Part shown: positions 11,080 through 23,271 of the stretch, piece by piece
How the letters are laid out: the number at the start of each line of letters is the position of its first letter
Numbering within the stretch: position 1 is the first letter of the stretch
Assembly: GCA_014218235.1 (NCBI GenBank)
Contig: CM024760.1
Span: forward strand, 12,566,049-12,630,048
DNA from: Colocasia esculenta
Lineage: Eukaryota > Streptophyta > Magnoliopsida > Alismatales > Araceae
Length of the DNA: 64,000 nucleotides
Direction: 5' to 3'
Program-made: the position numbers and the translations under genes
The notes under the pieces: generated by a model
Seen by the model: only the letters and a program-made list of their open reading frames with translations
What the model was told of the DNA's origin: nothing
The model's database searches: none

Positions 11080-11096
11080 TAGGGGTGTATAACGGT
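10606..11096. repeat. 252-bp tandem duplication that includes the tip of the hAT MITE
   Basis: The segment at 10606-10857 is repeated from 10858 to about 11096. Copy 1 ends with TAGGGGTGTATAACGG (from about 10828), the first 16 bp of the hAT element whose full copy starts at 11080. The duplication therefore took place after the transposon inserted. The string TGTGTATTGTGGAGAA occurs three times around the junctions, fitting a microhomology-mediated event. Confidence 0.9.
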
Positions 11097-11567
11097 TCGG
11101 TTCGGTTCACCCCTATTTTTGGGGGAACCAAACCGAACCGAATTATTACATTTCAAACCGAAACAAAACAAAAAAGCTTTTAAGCCTACGCAAGGCACCA
11201 AAGGTGCCTACCACTGCGCTACAGACTTTTTTATTTATATTTATATTATTAATTAATTATATGTACATATTAAGTTCAAAATATGCAAAAACCAAACGCT
11301 TAAAGTGAGATTTGATCTCGCGACCTCCATGCGGAGGTTGCGCCAACCCTCACACAACCACTGCACCACAGGCGTTTTCTTTATATAAATGTATTATTAT
11401 ATATATATATAAATGTATTATTATATATATTATATATATATATATTCGGTTCATTTCGGTTTCCCAACCTGAAACCGAACTGAACTGTGATCTCCATGAA
11501 ACCGAACCGAACTGAACCGGCCGTTCGGTTCGGTTTTTCGGGTTGGACCATATTTTAAACACCCCTA
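11080..11567. mobile_element. hAT-type MITE, 488 bp, 8-bp TSD TACTCATG
   Basis: The element begins TAGGGGTGTATAA and ends TTTAAACACCCCTA, giving terminal inverted repeats TAGGGGTGT. The flanks carry the same 8 bp, TACTCATG, at 11072-11079 and 11568-11575. TIRs starting (T/C)AGGG and 8-bp TSDs are hallmarks of the hAT superfamily. Inside are GGTTCGGTTCGG arrays near both ends in opposite orientation, long (AT) runs and no transposase ORF, so the element is non-autonomous. It is inserted in a minus-strand ORF, which it interrupts. Confidence 0.88.
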
Positions 11568-12150
11568 TACTCATGTAGTAGAGCGGGCTCTTGGTAAAGA
11601 CGGTTTGCAAACTTAAAGTACAAATCAGTCCAACAAGTGAGTAATAACATAGATCTAGCACCGCTGGTTCCAAGCTTGCGGCGTAGAGGAAAGCTAGCAC
11701 CGTTGGTTCCCAATCTCTCTCCTTCCCACCACACACCACGGTAAGTTGCTCTTCCTCAAGTACATTGTCAATTGATGGGAAAAGAAGTGCACTCGCAAGG
11801 CATATGGCGAATCCTCTCATCACCATCTCAAGTTCCTCGTCGCTCTCTACCTTTGTCAATGCTTTGATTGTTTATACCTTTTGCAAGTTTATTCTTTTTG
11901 TGGCTTGGACATCTTGAACGCCCATTTGAGTTCTCATGAAACTTTCAAGTACCACTTTGCATGAAATTCTTCTCGGCATGATCGCCATGTCCTCCTCTTC
12001 TTCGTTCTTCATCCGCTTTAAACCTAATAGCAATTCAACCTCTTCTAGCAAGATGGTGGCTTCAAAGGGTGGTGAAGACAGAAGTGTGAGTTTGCGGGTG
12101 CCATAATTCTACAAGAGCCTATGCCCAATCTAGATGGATTTCATGGTAGT
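11568..12150 (-). pseudogene. Minus-strand ORF resembling PMD/DUF7745-type transposon proteins, split by a MITE
   Basis: The minus strand reads VESDEELEMVMRGFAICLAS, ALLFPSIDNVLEEEQL and ERDWEPTVLAFLYAA. The pattern of a hydrophobic helix, LLFPS, then an acidic stretch and PTVLAxxYAA resembles the repeat-associated plant mobile domain/DUF7745 group. The similarity is short. Upstream the frame reaches about 12012 with one in-frame stop (about 11875). The hAT MITE interrupts the ORF after LYYMS. I regard it as a decayed transposon-associated gene; the family call is tentative. Confidence 0.35.
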
Positions 12151-12227
12151 GTTTTTGCGCAAATGACTAGTTTTTGAGTTTCCATTTGAACAATATGGTT
12201 CTTATGTTGAGAGGGTGATATTGGAGG

Positions 12228-13081
12228 TAAGTTGTAACACCCTATATATGAATATGTTAAATGGACTAAATTAGTAGAACAATTTGTATTAGTCATTTTC
12301 AGAGCTTGAGTAGAAAAGGAACTATGAAGTTAAGTGTACTCAGTTGGGAACAGTAACAACTCGGATGAGTGACCTTTTTGAGAAGTCTACCAACTAGTAT
12401 GATTGTTGGGTCAGTTTGTTGGTTGGGATGTCACAAATGGTATCAGAGCCTTACCCAACCAGAAGTGTAGGAACTAAGTGTCACACAGGGTAAAGTGCTA
12501 CATAGTGGGAGCCACCTCTTGAACTTGTGGGGGCCACCTCAAGAATCCTACTTGACTGTGTGTTAAGTGAATAACGACATTCTCGTTGCTTATTAGAGGG
12601 GTGTAACACCCCATATGTTAAATGAACTAAATCAGTAGACTTAGCAACAACTCAGACTAGTCATTTTCAGAGCTCGAATAGGAAAAAAATTCTAAATTAA
12701 GCATGCTCAGTTGGAGTAGTCCCAAGATGGGTGACCTTCTTAGGAAGTCTACTAACTAGTGTGGTTGTTGGGCCAGTTTGCTTGTTGGATCGTTACAAAT
12801 GATATCAAAGTCTTACCCAGCTAGAAGTGCAGGAATTAAGTGCCACACAGGGCAAAGTGCTACATTATGGGAGCCACCTCTTGAGGCCAAAATGGCGCAA
12901 AGTGCTACATAGTGGGAGGAGCCACCTCTTGAGCATGTAGGGGCCCCACCTCTAGAAGAGGGTTATATTGTGTGCTATGTGAATAGCAACGAGGACGTTG
13001 CTTATTAAGAGAGGTAGATTGTAACACCCCATATATGTTAAATGGATTAAATCAATTTGCTGGTTGAGACGTCACATAAGT
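12228..13081 (+). mobile_element. Tandem TRIM retrotransposon: three LTRs, two internal regions, TSD TAAGT
   Basis: LTR1 (12233-12435) starts TGTAACACCC and ends GTCACA. Two bases later is TGGTATCAGAGCC (12438-12450), the usual primer-binding site complementary to initiator Met-tRNA. A 166-bp internal region ends in a purine tract (AGAGGGG) before LTR2 (12602-12797). A second internal region, with a mutated PBS (TGATATCAAAG), leads to LTR3 (13020-13076), which is cut down to 57 bp by an internal deletion but keeps both ends. The whole array is flanked by TAAGT (12228-12232 and 13077-13081). LTRs of about 200 bp and no coding capacity define a TRIM. The 3-LTR form is the expected product of unequal recombination between LTRs. 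Confidence 0.9.
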
Positions 13082-14167
13082 TGTTTGAGCCATGGGAGCT
13101 TCATGTACCTCCTAGCACTCTAGAATAATGGGTATAATGGGTAGTCCTAGAAAAGGTTGAAAAGAAAAGAGGAGAAGAAAAGAAGGAGTAGAAGAAGAAG
13201 GGAGAATTATAAGGTGGTGCATGGATACCAAGAACATGCAGAAATCAATTCAAATAATCAAGCAAATTCAACTTTTTATATAGGTGGTGCATGGACACCG
13301 AGAACATGAATTCAAGTGCCCTCCCACCTTATGCATCCTCTTGAATTCATTCATCTTCATCTTCTTGGGTGGAGCGGAATGGGAACCATCACCTTCCAGA
13401 TTCTTGAACTCTCCTTTTCTTCCCTTTTGCAATGTTTGATTCTTGAGCTTTGCAGAGCTTTTGATGCTTTGGAGGGGCTTGTATAAGCCTATGGTCGTCC
13501 ATGGCCCAGAGGTGAGTCCCCAGTTGTACTAACTCCTAAACAGGATGTTAAGTTTGCCCGACCTCAGGTAGGACATGAACATAGTTGAAAATTGCGTCCA
13601 CTATAGTCATCGTGATTTTTAAGCTTCATATACTGGGTCTTATTCTGGATAGGAAAGGTGATACACGTCGGAGTAAGTCGGCACGATTCATGTTGTTATG
13701 CACATCCATTGCACCTGCCACCAATTTTCAAACTGTTAATCTTTATGCTTGTCATTGCTAATCATCTTTGAGTGCAGGTCAGGAAATCAGTCCCACTATG
13801 ATGTCAATACTTCAACTCTGAATAATGCGTGTCAACAGTTCCATCGTGAGATTTTGTGCACAGTCTCATCCAGTATACTTATTTTATTATATATTTTTAC
13901 TCTACTAGAGCATATCAAGAATCTTGTGGCTTTGATGAATATGAGATTTGAGTTCTCCTTCATAAAAGAAACACTGATAATTTTATAAAATTCTTACCCT
14001 TAAGGCATTGCATTTGCACATGAGGACGATAGACCCACGCCTTGAAAACTTGGTGTCCTGACTCAACAACGTTGAGTTATCTATGATTATTTTATATGTT
14101 TATATTTAATTTTTCCTTTAGTCCACATGCATTATAGGTTTTGAGCACATTGTGGGAGAATACTCTC
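13082..14167. other. Intergenic DNA with a short direct repeat
   Basis: No gene is recognised. A purine-rich block (13150-13210) is followed by AGGTGGTGCATGGA at 13211 and again at 13281, a direct repeat of about 26 bp with two mismatches. The remainder is unremarkable. Confidence 0.4.
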
Positions 14168-15162
14168 ATGTTTAAATGAGGAGAACCACTTTTAATTCCA
14201 ATTGACATGAAATATTCCACTCTGAGTTTAGTACTCAGTCCATTTTCTTGTGCTTTTGGACTGCCTTTTGAAAAACCTCTTGTTTTGGATTCTTATTTGT
14301 CTTCAAATCCACATTGCAGCATGTCCACAAGTTGGTAAACGCCCCCCAATGGTGAAACCTTCAGGATTGCTAGATGTAACGACTCTCTTTGTACCGGTAC
14401 GATTACCAATCCACATCGATATAAAGTGTGCCGTCAGTGGGACATGTACGCAACACAACACAGTAGTTAGAGATGTACATAAATAACAAAAGCAAATACA
14501 GTAGAAATAAAATATAATATTATCCATCATTATTCACACATTCCACATATAGTAGCAATGTAAATAACAATGTCCACAATTATACAAGTCCATAACATAA
14601 TGTCATTGTCCACATACTAATGAAAGAAAATGCACCCTAAACAAGTAGTCTCCATGTTTAAATGAGGAGAACCACTTACTCTTAATTCCAATTGACATGA
14701 AATATTCCACTCAGTCCATTTTCTTGTGCTTTTGGACTGCCCTTTGAAAAACCTCTTGTTTTGGATTCTTATATCTATTTGTCTTTTTCTTCAATCCATA
14801 TTGCAGCATGTCCACAAGTTGGTAAACCCCCCCAATGGTGAAACCTTCAGGATTATGTCCTTGGGTACTTCCACCATGCTAGATGTAATGACTCTCTTTA
14901 TACCGGTACGATTACCAATCCACATCGATATAAAGTGTGCCATCAGTGGGACATGTACGCAACACAACACAGTAGTTAGAGATGTACATAAATAACAAAA
15001 GCAAATACAGCAGAAATAAAAGATAATCTTATTCCATCATTATTCACACATTCCACATATAGTAGCAATGTAAATAACAAATGTCCACAATTATACAAGT
15101 CCATAACATAATGTCATTGTCCACATACTAATGAAAGAAAATGCACCCTAAAAAAGTAGTCT
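14168..15162. repeat. 486-bp tandem duplication
   Basis: The sequence starting ATGTTTAAATGAGGAGAACC at 14168 starts again at 14654 and stays alignable to about 15162 (ending AAGTAGTCTCCA in both). Copy 1 lacks about 25 bp present in copy 2 (GTCCTTGGGTACTTCC region). Neither copy holds a convincing ORF. Origin unknown; possibly part of an old LTR. Confidence 0.88.
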
Positions 15163-17584
15163 CCACAAGCACAGCTACTCCTTTCGCTCGGAGTCGCTCC
15201 TCACAATGTACTCCTCTAGCACGGGGACACATGTCTCACCTGTATGTTAAAGCAAGTATGAGTCTTCATAAAGACCCAGCAAGCAACCCATTGGCACATC
15301 CTTACACATATCACATTTATGCTAATCTTTTAAAAAATAAGATATGGCACATGGCTTATGTCAAATAAATACAAATGAATAACCTATAACATGCTTTCTA
15401 CACATGGTCTTTAACTTGTGTGTCAATTTCAATTCATTCATGTCATATTTATAAACAAATTGATCACGAAATTAAGCACATGGTACTAACAAGCCTAGCA
15501 TGATATCTAACACTTTTCACATGTTCTTATATCACATAATCACATCTTTTTCTTGCTGTTCTGGCATAAATAAAACATATTCACATGGTTACACATCACT
15601 TTCACATGATCACTTTGCACATTCATACACATTTCACACTTTTACACATTATTTGCCGTGACACATAGTCCGAACCACCATAAAGAAGGATACACATATC
15701 ACATAACACATACCCGTCACCTAGGCAATATAGTGACAAATCTTGATAACTTCGTAGAACCGGGAGAAGCCCTCTCCACCCTAACTAGTGGTACTTGTCC
15801 ACCTCCAGGATTTCATCCTGATGCCCACAGGATATCACATACACATTGAGCCTTCCTATAGGGACTTTTCTACAGTACAGCTCCACAGCCTTCTATGGTA
15901 GCAGTGTTAATTTCGGCACATATTTCACTTAAACACATTATCTCACTTAATCACATGATTAACATCGTTTACCTACACTATTTGGTCCATTCACATGCAA
16001 ATTATTCATATATATAACAGAAATTATATTAAATGTACTCATAATCAGAAATTCAACAAAAATTCATGATTTGACCTAAAGATAATACCTGAACATCCAT
16101 AATTTTTACAGTATGTGCAAACATCTAGAAATCTGAAAATCATATCACAAAGATTAAAATCACAATTTTGTAAAAACCAAAAAAACCTGGCGTCAAGGGT
16201 CTTGCCGTCAAGGTGGGTTAACGGCACAATCGGTTGCCGTTAACTCAGGAACTTGGCGGCAACAAGGTTGCGCACCTCCTGTCTGCAGAAAGGTGCAGAC
16301 CGAACACATAAAAAGACAGAATTTGGGGGTCCAGGAGACGATTTAAAAATCTGTAAAAATGCCTAAACTCTAGGGGTCATCTAGGGATGAAACCCCTAAG
16401 TTGCTTGCCTTAAGAAAAACCTCAGAAGATCTAATTTGACGATGAAGCCTCCTCGGCCAAGCCAAAGAGGTGATTTCTTCAGGTCAAATCCGATCCTCAC
16501 ACTTGCACAGATGATCTCCCGGAGTCAGGGGATCTTCTTCACCTCCAAAAGAACCTTCTAGTCGAAGAAGATTGCCGGTGAAGCCTCTCAAACTTCGAAT
16601 CAAGCCTCTCAAAAAGTCTACCTTTTTCTCACCCGCAAAGGGTCTTTCTTAGCCGAGATGCTTAGGTTATATAGGCTAAGAGTCGGGTAAACCTAGGTAT
16701 TAGGAGTCCGGACCGTTGGGGAATATGTTTCCTAAATGAATTCCAGAGAAAACGAGGTCGTTTTAGAGTGGCATTCGGCACACAATCTCCTGGAGAGCTA
16801 CTGAGCTAGCCTCATTTGGAAGACCTAAAAGGAGAGTGGGGAACATGAGCAGAGTTTGCCTAGTAGGAAGTAACCTTCAATAATAAAAGTAGGCATGAAA
16901 GTAGCATTGAAAGAAAGACATGGTGTCAATGGGAGAATACAAATTGTTACACACAGTGATACTGTAATATAGTGTAATGATGATATTATAATAGAATTGC
17001 CTGGAACCAAACAGTAATAAAATTCATGCTATAATACAATTCATAGAAATGTAGACTAAATTTAGCAATAGGTGGTGTCATGCCAAACACCCAGTGGATT
17101 CATTTTGATTGGAACATATTCGAATTGTACAATTTAGTAATCGATATGGGTGCTCCTCCTGGGACTGGATCGGCTCCATTTGCACTGGCATTGGTCCAGT
17201 AGAGTCCGAAGACCTGAAGTGTCATCATTTCCATTTGATCAGTCTTTTAGTATGGCTCGGGCAGATCTTAGAATAACATTAATATTAAAGCAAGTCCAAG
17301 GCAAGGGTATCAGGGTAGCAAGACAAGGTAAAACTAGTAAGTTGGGTTGGCCCAAGTTTAAGCAATGTAGTAAAATCCAATTGGTAAGAGGGCAAGCTGG
17401 AACAAGCAGGAGAATTAGTCGACCATTCAGGAGATCTCAGTTAGCCAGTCGCTTGGTGTTGAACCACTCTTATTTTATCCTTTTATTTTGGTGATGACAA
17501 AACTCATGATATCATATGTATCATTCCTAATGGAATTATTGTATTTTCCATTGTCTGTATCTTCGTTATATCCAAAATTACACT
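15163..17584. other. Unassigned repeat-like DNA, possible eroded LTR
   Basis: Between 15200 and 16000 the words CACAT and TCACAT recur very often. Between 16180 and 16700 lies a moderately GC-rich block whose layout recalls the Tekay-like LTRs further on, but I find no TG/CA ends or TSD. From 16830 to 17130 the sequence is AT-rich and MITE-like. No protein is recognised. Confidence 0.3.
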
Positions 17585-18348
17585 TTGTCATGCATATTTT
17601 TATCATGTTCAGCCGAAGCTTACTTCGTCATATACGAAGCTAGCTTCGTCATATTCGAAGTTACACTTCATCATATCCGAAGCTAACACTTCGTCATGCT
17701 CGTTGTCTTGATTAGTCGAAGTCTCACTTTGTCATATCTAAAATTCACTTCGTCATATCCGAAGCTGGTATTTCGTCATGCTCGTTTTAGTTTTGATTAG
17801 TCAAAGTCTCACTTCGTCATATTCGAAGTTTACTTTGTCATATCCGAAATTACACTTTGTCATGCATATTTTTATCATATTCAGTCGAAACTTACTTCAT
17901 CATATATGAAGCTAGCTTTGTCATATCCGAAGTTACACTTCGTCATATTCGAAGATGGCACATTGTGATGCTCGTTTTAGTCTTGATCAGTCGACACTTT
18001 ATCATGTCCGAAGTTCACTTCGTCATATCCGAAGCTGGCACTTCATCATACTCATTTTAGTCTTGATCGGTCGAAGTCTTACTTCATCATATCAAGTTCA
18101 CTTCGTCATATTCGAAGCTACATTTCATCATATCCGAAGCTGGTACTTCGTCATGCTCGTTTTAGTCTTGATCGGTCGAAGTCTCACTTCATCATATCTG
18201 ATGTTCACTTCGTCATATCCGAAGTTACAGTTCGTCAGATCTGAAGTTGACACTTCGTCATGCTCGTTTTAGTCTTAATTAGTCAAAGTCTCACTTTGTC
18301 ATATCTGAAGTTCACTTCGTCATGTGCATTTTAGTCTTGATCAATTGA
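17585..18348. repeat. Minisatellite of quasi-palindromic CTTCGTCATATCCGAAG units
   Basis: The word (A/C)CTTCGTCATATCCGAAG(C/T)T and variants recur dozens of times. They are grouped in higher-order blocks of about 60-110 bp, each marked by CATGCTCGTTTTAGTCTTGA followed by GTCGAAGTC. Many units are self-complementary at their ends (CTTCG...CGAAG). Many copies differ only by C-to-T or G-to-A changes at CG sites, as expected for methylated DNA. Confidence 0.85.
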
Positions 18349-18354
18349 CGTCTT

Positions 18355-18450
18355 ACATCGATTGTCTTTAAATATTGATTGTCTTTAACATCAGTTGTCT
18401 TTAAAGATCGATTGTCTTCATAAAACATCGATTGTCTTTCTAAATCTCGA
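18355..18450. repeat. Short array of ATCGATTGTCTTTAAA-like units
   Basis: About five degenerate units of 18-24 bp containing GATTGTCTTTA follow the previous minisatellite directly. Confidence 0.65.
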
Positions 18451-18640
18451 GTGTCGTTAGTTGTGTCACATGTTCATTCTGTGTTGCATCTATCTCATAA
18501 GATCTCTTCCTTCCAGAGAATCAGTCAACCGGGATCACATAATCGATCGTTCGAAATAATCGACCGGTCGACCAATTCTGACGGTGTTACAGACTTTCTT
18601 TGCAGTGGTAAAAAGAGTTTAGAGGAGAGTTTGAAGGTGT

Positions 18641-19130
18641 GACTTGATACAAAAGGGTCTCCTCTGACAAGAGCCAGTATTCAGAAGAAACTTGAAGAGT
18701 AGCATAATGTCAATACAAAAAGGGTTTTTTCTGACAAGAACAAGTATTTAGAAGACACTTGAAGAGTAGCACAATATCGATATAAAAAGGGTTTCTTTTG
18801 ACAAGAACAAGTATTCAAAAGACACTTGAAGAGTAGCATAATATCGATACAAAAAGGGTTTCTTCTGACAAGAACAAGTATTTAGAAAACACTTGAAGAG
18901 TAGCACAATATCGATATAAAAAGGGTTTCTTCTGACAAAGAAGACACTTGAAGAGTAGTACAATATCGACATAAAAAGGGTTTCTTCTAACAAGAATAAG
19001 TATCCAGAAGACACTTGAAGAGTAGCACAAGAGAGAAGGAAAAGAGAGTAGCACAAGCGGTAAGCGAAAAGAGAATAACACAAGCGGTAAGGGAAAAGAA
19101 AGTAGCTCAAGTGATAAGGGAAAAGGGAAG
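18641..19130. repeat. 67-bp minisatellite (six units) plus a short 26-bp array
   Basis: The marker CTTGAAGAGT falls at 18691, 18758, 18825, 18892, 18947 and 19014: a 67-bp period, with one unit shortened to 55 bp. Units contain AAGGGTTTCTTCTGACAAG. The array passes into units of about 26 bp (AGTAGCACAAGCGGTAAG) to about 19130. Long minus-strand open frames here are by-products of the periodicity. Confidence 0.88.
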
Positions 19131-19462
19131 ACAAGGTTTCCACCTGACAGGAATGTGATAATAGGATGATAATAACAGAATAACGAAGCTCTAGCTCCAA
19201 TAGAGTCCTTCTCTCACTCATTACTCAGCACCTCACCTTCCTTTTCCTCCTCAGTCTTTCGTGATAATCAACAACAAGTAGCCAAAGTTCAGGATTCTGG
19301 ATAAGGATCAACATGATCATATATATAGAGCTTAGGCGTGTGTAAAATTTTGGGTATGGAATGAATATCTAGAGGGGTGGGGTGAATAGAGATTAACCTT
19401 TTAAAAATTTAAGAGCACAAATAAGACCTTAAGAGATATAAGAGCTAGCAGTTTCAATGACA

Positions 19463-22400
19463 CAGAATGTCACGCCCCGCCAATTTAGCAGCGGAATAAA
19501 TCGGGGAGACATGAACCAAGTACATAGTCAGTAAAATGTACAACAGTTGAAAAATTCAGAGCATCTATTGAACAATAAATTGAATAAAACTCTTTATTTC
19601 ATTATAAAATCACTAAGACTATTACAACCACTAATTCGGAGCCACGCATACGGCTCAATGACATTACTACATTGGAAAGAAATTTAAAACAATAACTACT
19701 AGACTCCATGGTACTAAGGTAACTTCATGAGTTGACTCCAGGTCGCTCATTACTCTGGTCCTGTCCCATTGGTGTGTGTGTCGTCAAAGTCCGACTTACC
19801 TGAGGCACACAAGACAAATAACGAGGGTGAGCGATAATGCCCAGTAGGACTTAAATCTCAGGCTCAAGCAGGCTTTAAATAATTAATACATTAAATGGTA
19901 GAGTAACTAAAGATAGAGAGCGAGAGAGTCAAGTATCGTAAAAGATAGCATGATAGCACGTGAATGGAATAGCACAAGTCACCTGGTTCAGATAGCAGAT
20001 GAATCAAGTATAGCACGAGGATAAAAGTTAAGTCACGATAGAAAACGATAACAACGCAATAGCAAATAACGACATTGTCAAACAATAGCAAGTAACATGT
20101 ATAGCACAGAGAGAGAAGTAGTTGGCATATAGAGAGTAAATTACACTTTGATTGATTTTCTTATCAATCGAAATAGTATAGCACTTTTGATTAACTTTCG
20201 TCAATCGAAATAGTAATGGCACTTTGGTTATCCGTAGATAGTCGAGAGAGAATATAGCACTTGTTTGTCAAAAGACAACGAGAGAATATATCACTTTGTT
20301 TTGATTGTCTTAGATTAATCTTGATAGTATGTCACTTGGATGTAATGCTGACATCCTGATCATTTAACTTCCATGGGCAAATGGCACTTTCGGGCGCTCT
20401 CCCCATGACCAGATCAGACACTATTGTGCTGGCATTAGTTATGTTATTTATCTTTAGACATCAATTAATGGCCAATAGAGAGTACCAAGAAATAGATGAG
20501 AGTACTAGATGAGTAGACGAGATAGTAGAGAGAGTGTGAATAGGTGAGTGAGTAGAGTATAGATGAGAACTAATGGACATTGCACATGAAACGTTGAGTA
20601 AACATGCGATAGTAACAGTTGCACAACACGCGAATTTGGTGTTGGCAGTCAGGTGGAATTCACTACCTTTCCGCTGGCTATGTTACGCACAGGTCCAGAA
20701 GTCCGACGTGATTTTAGATAAGAGCGAGCTTCTAATAGCCGTTTGGATCATGTTGATCCCTAAAGGGTGTCATAGGTGTTAGGGTACAACCAGCTCGTCG
20801 ACCATGTGGGAATCCATGGATGGAGGAGACTTACGGAGGCCTTGGTCAAGGGGTCACTAGTCCGGCGAAAGGAATATCTGACGGAGAGTTCACCACAAGC
20901 CAAGAATGGGCTTTCCTATTGTGCTAGAGTGTATGCGCATGCCGCGCGTGAGAATCGCTCAAGTGCGTGTGTGAATCCGATTATGGAAACTCCAGTTATA
21001 GAAACTCCATTGATGGAAACTCCATTTATGGCAAGTATCATGAGTGCTAAATCATGAAGTACTAATCATGCATGACCAATTTTAGCAAGTATCATTGTAT
21101 GTTTAGCAAGTTTGGTAACAAGGCAAGAACGTGAATAATCGGCAGGTAGAGAGCATGATCATGAGCTTAAGATCAATTAAAAATCATGTGAACATGTTTT
21201 AACTTTCATATGGGTTGTTAAATGTATGATAAGACTTCCTAGAATAGATCAAACTCACACATGCAAGGAATGACACAAAACGACGAAAATCGAGATGCAT
21301 GGCCCATAGAAGGAAAATACAGTCCCATCCCTTCACTTCCTTAGGTCATAACTCATTGATTTTTTATTCAAATATCACACATGAATATACCATATTGAAG
21401 CCCTTTGAATGAGGATTCCAGCAAAGAAAACGGCTCATCAATCCGAGGTCAATAGAAAAAGTTATGGCCGATTAAGTGGACATAGGCAGAAGGCGACACA
21501 TTGCCTGTCGCCTTCAGAACATGAAGGCGACCATCATCTTGTCGCCTTCTGAAGAAGACCACGAAATGGTCTGATTTTTGGTATGGGTCGTGATCATGAT
21601 GTTGTCGCGTTCTGGTAGCGACGTGTCGACTTGTCGCCACTTGAATATGACGTTTGGGTTACTTTTTCTACCTATTTCCAACTCCGACTTGGATTGGGTT
21701 TGACACCTGTGGGTTTGAAAAATAAAAAAAAATGCTAGGGTGATCCAAATTGGGTAAAACCACTTTTGTTAGTTAGATTACATCTAATACTTTGTACAGT
21801 AGAAAATAATCGAGAACAAAGGTTGTTTGACTCGGTAATAAAACGTATTATTACTGACTACATGAATCTGACACAGTGATCATGTTTTGGCTAAAACACT
21901 TGGTACGATAAAGCAAATTTAGTGAAACTAGTGTCAAATGAAAATAGACTCATAGGGTATGTTCTATGTTGAACACTTGGTCTAAAAATGACTCCACAAA
22001 GAGATATGGAACTTGTAACACAAGTCAAGGTTAAATCGCGATAGTACATCGCCAAGATCATGCAAGATTTAATTCATGATGTAGGATGGATGAAATTAGG
22101 GCTTCTAGGGGCAAAAGATGCCTAACATCCATCAGTAACTCCACTTAAAATTTCATGGCATGGGGTCGAGTATTCATGGAGATCTAGAATTAAGGTCATG
22201 GTTCGGGGTCATGCTAGTTGCATAACTTCAAAATTAAGAGGAAAAGATTGGCTCGATGGAAAATTATGAGACAAGAGGGGTTTTGTTCCTGAGGGTTGGA
22301 ACAATCTACAGACGAAATTAATTAGGTTTTGCTCGTGAGAATGCCTACCTTGACTCGATTTCCTCTTCTAGGGCTAGAACATGAAGAACTTCGGGTAGAA

Positions 22401-23271
22401 GCTTTAAGAGATCTTCTCCCCACGAATTCTCCTCCTCCTTGGCTCCTCTCCACGTCCAGTAATCCCTTGGCACGAGCTAGGGCCGGCCATCTCTTTAAGC
22501 TTCTCCTCTTTCTATTTCTTATTTGGACTATAACTCCTATTAATTCCAAATTTCCTATTTTCTCTTCCCTTTCTAAGCATGAGAACTTCTATTTGGGTTG
22601 GGATGAGAGCCAAATTCGTGGCCAAGCAACTAGGGTAGGTTGAGGAATCCAATTCTAACTCAAATTGCTTATTTAATGCATTAAATGCCTCTTTTCTATT
22701 TAAGTAATATTTAAGTTGCGAATTTAGGATATTTTCCCATTATTCTTCTTTTAAAAATTCTTATTTTGGCCCACTAAATTTTAAATGGTCCATTTAATAA
22801 AGCCCATTACTTATTTTCATTTAATGGGTTTTATTTAATTCTCTTTTCTTTGATTTTCTATTTAATTTAATTAATTTTCTTACTTGAATTTATTCATGGG
22901 CTATGAGAGGTCCATTGGTCCAATTTCGATAATGGGTAATCATTACATGACATTGGAAGTCTCTCCGACATGTTCATTTAATTTATGGATGAGTTATTTT
23001 TCCATGTTAATGGTTTTCCGACTTAGTTTCCTAATTTAGATAATTAGTCACATTGTGACAACACTTGGCCAATCGGATTTTTCGTTGCTTGAATTCCTTA
23101 GTAGAACACTTAGGAATAATGTGTAGGGTTGATTTATAATTTTTACGAAATTTTCCAATGTATTCTTGCACATACGATAGTGTTACGTATGTTTCTATTA
23201 TTTTGATTTAAAGAAATTATTATCTCCAATTTTTGAAGTATTAATTTTTTTTTCTGAGTTGCTACACAAAA
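19463..23271 (-). mobile_element. Solo LTR of a Tekay-like Gypsy element (3.8 kb), TSD CAGAA/CAAAA
   Basis: The insert at 19468-23266 begins TGTCACGCCCCGCCAATTTA and ends GTTGCTACA. Flanking pentamers are CAGAA (19463-19467) and CAAAA (23267-23271), one transition apart. The partner Copia LTR has uninterrupted GACACAAAACAATTGG at 38325-38340, the empty site. No PBS, polypurine tract or coding region is present, so it is a solo LTR. Read on the minus strand it starts TGTAGC and ends GGGGCGTGACA, the usual sense ends of chromovirus LTRs, hence the strand call. It shares its right-hand head and much internal sequence with the insert at 26233. Confidence 0.85.
20130..20335. repeat. Degenerate array of about 37-bp hairpin-forming units in the solo LTR
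   Basis: Five consecutive units end in CAC and hold complementary halves, for example TTGATTGA...TATCAATC, TTGATTAA...GTCAATCG and TTGTTTGTC...GACAACGAG. The sequence has drifted between units while base-pairing within a unit is largely kept. Confidence 0.55.

Noticed and set aside
17585..18348. CRISPR-like impression of repeated partly palindromic units
   Set aside because: There are no unique equal-length spacers. Intervening sequence is itself repeated, and the context is plant nuclear DNA.
18748..19221. Long minus-strand open frame (157 residues) with repeated hydrophobic units
   Set aside because: It is produced by the 67-bp minisatellite, whose period is not a multiple of three, so the frames rotate. 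There is no conserved motif or start context.
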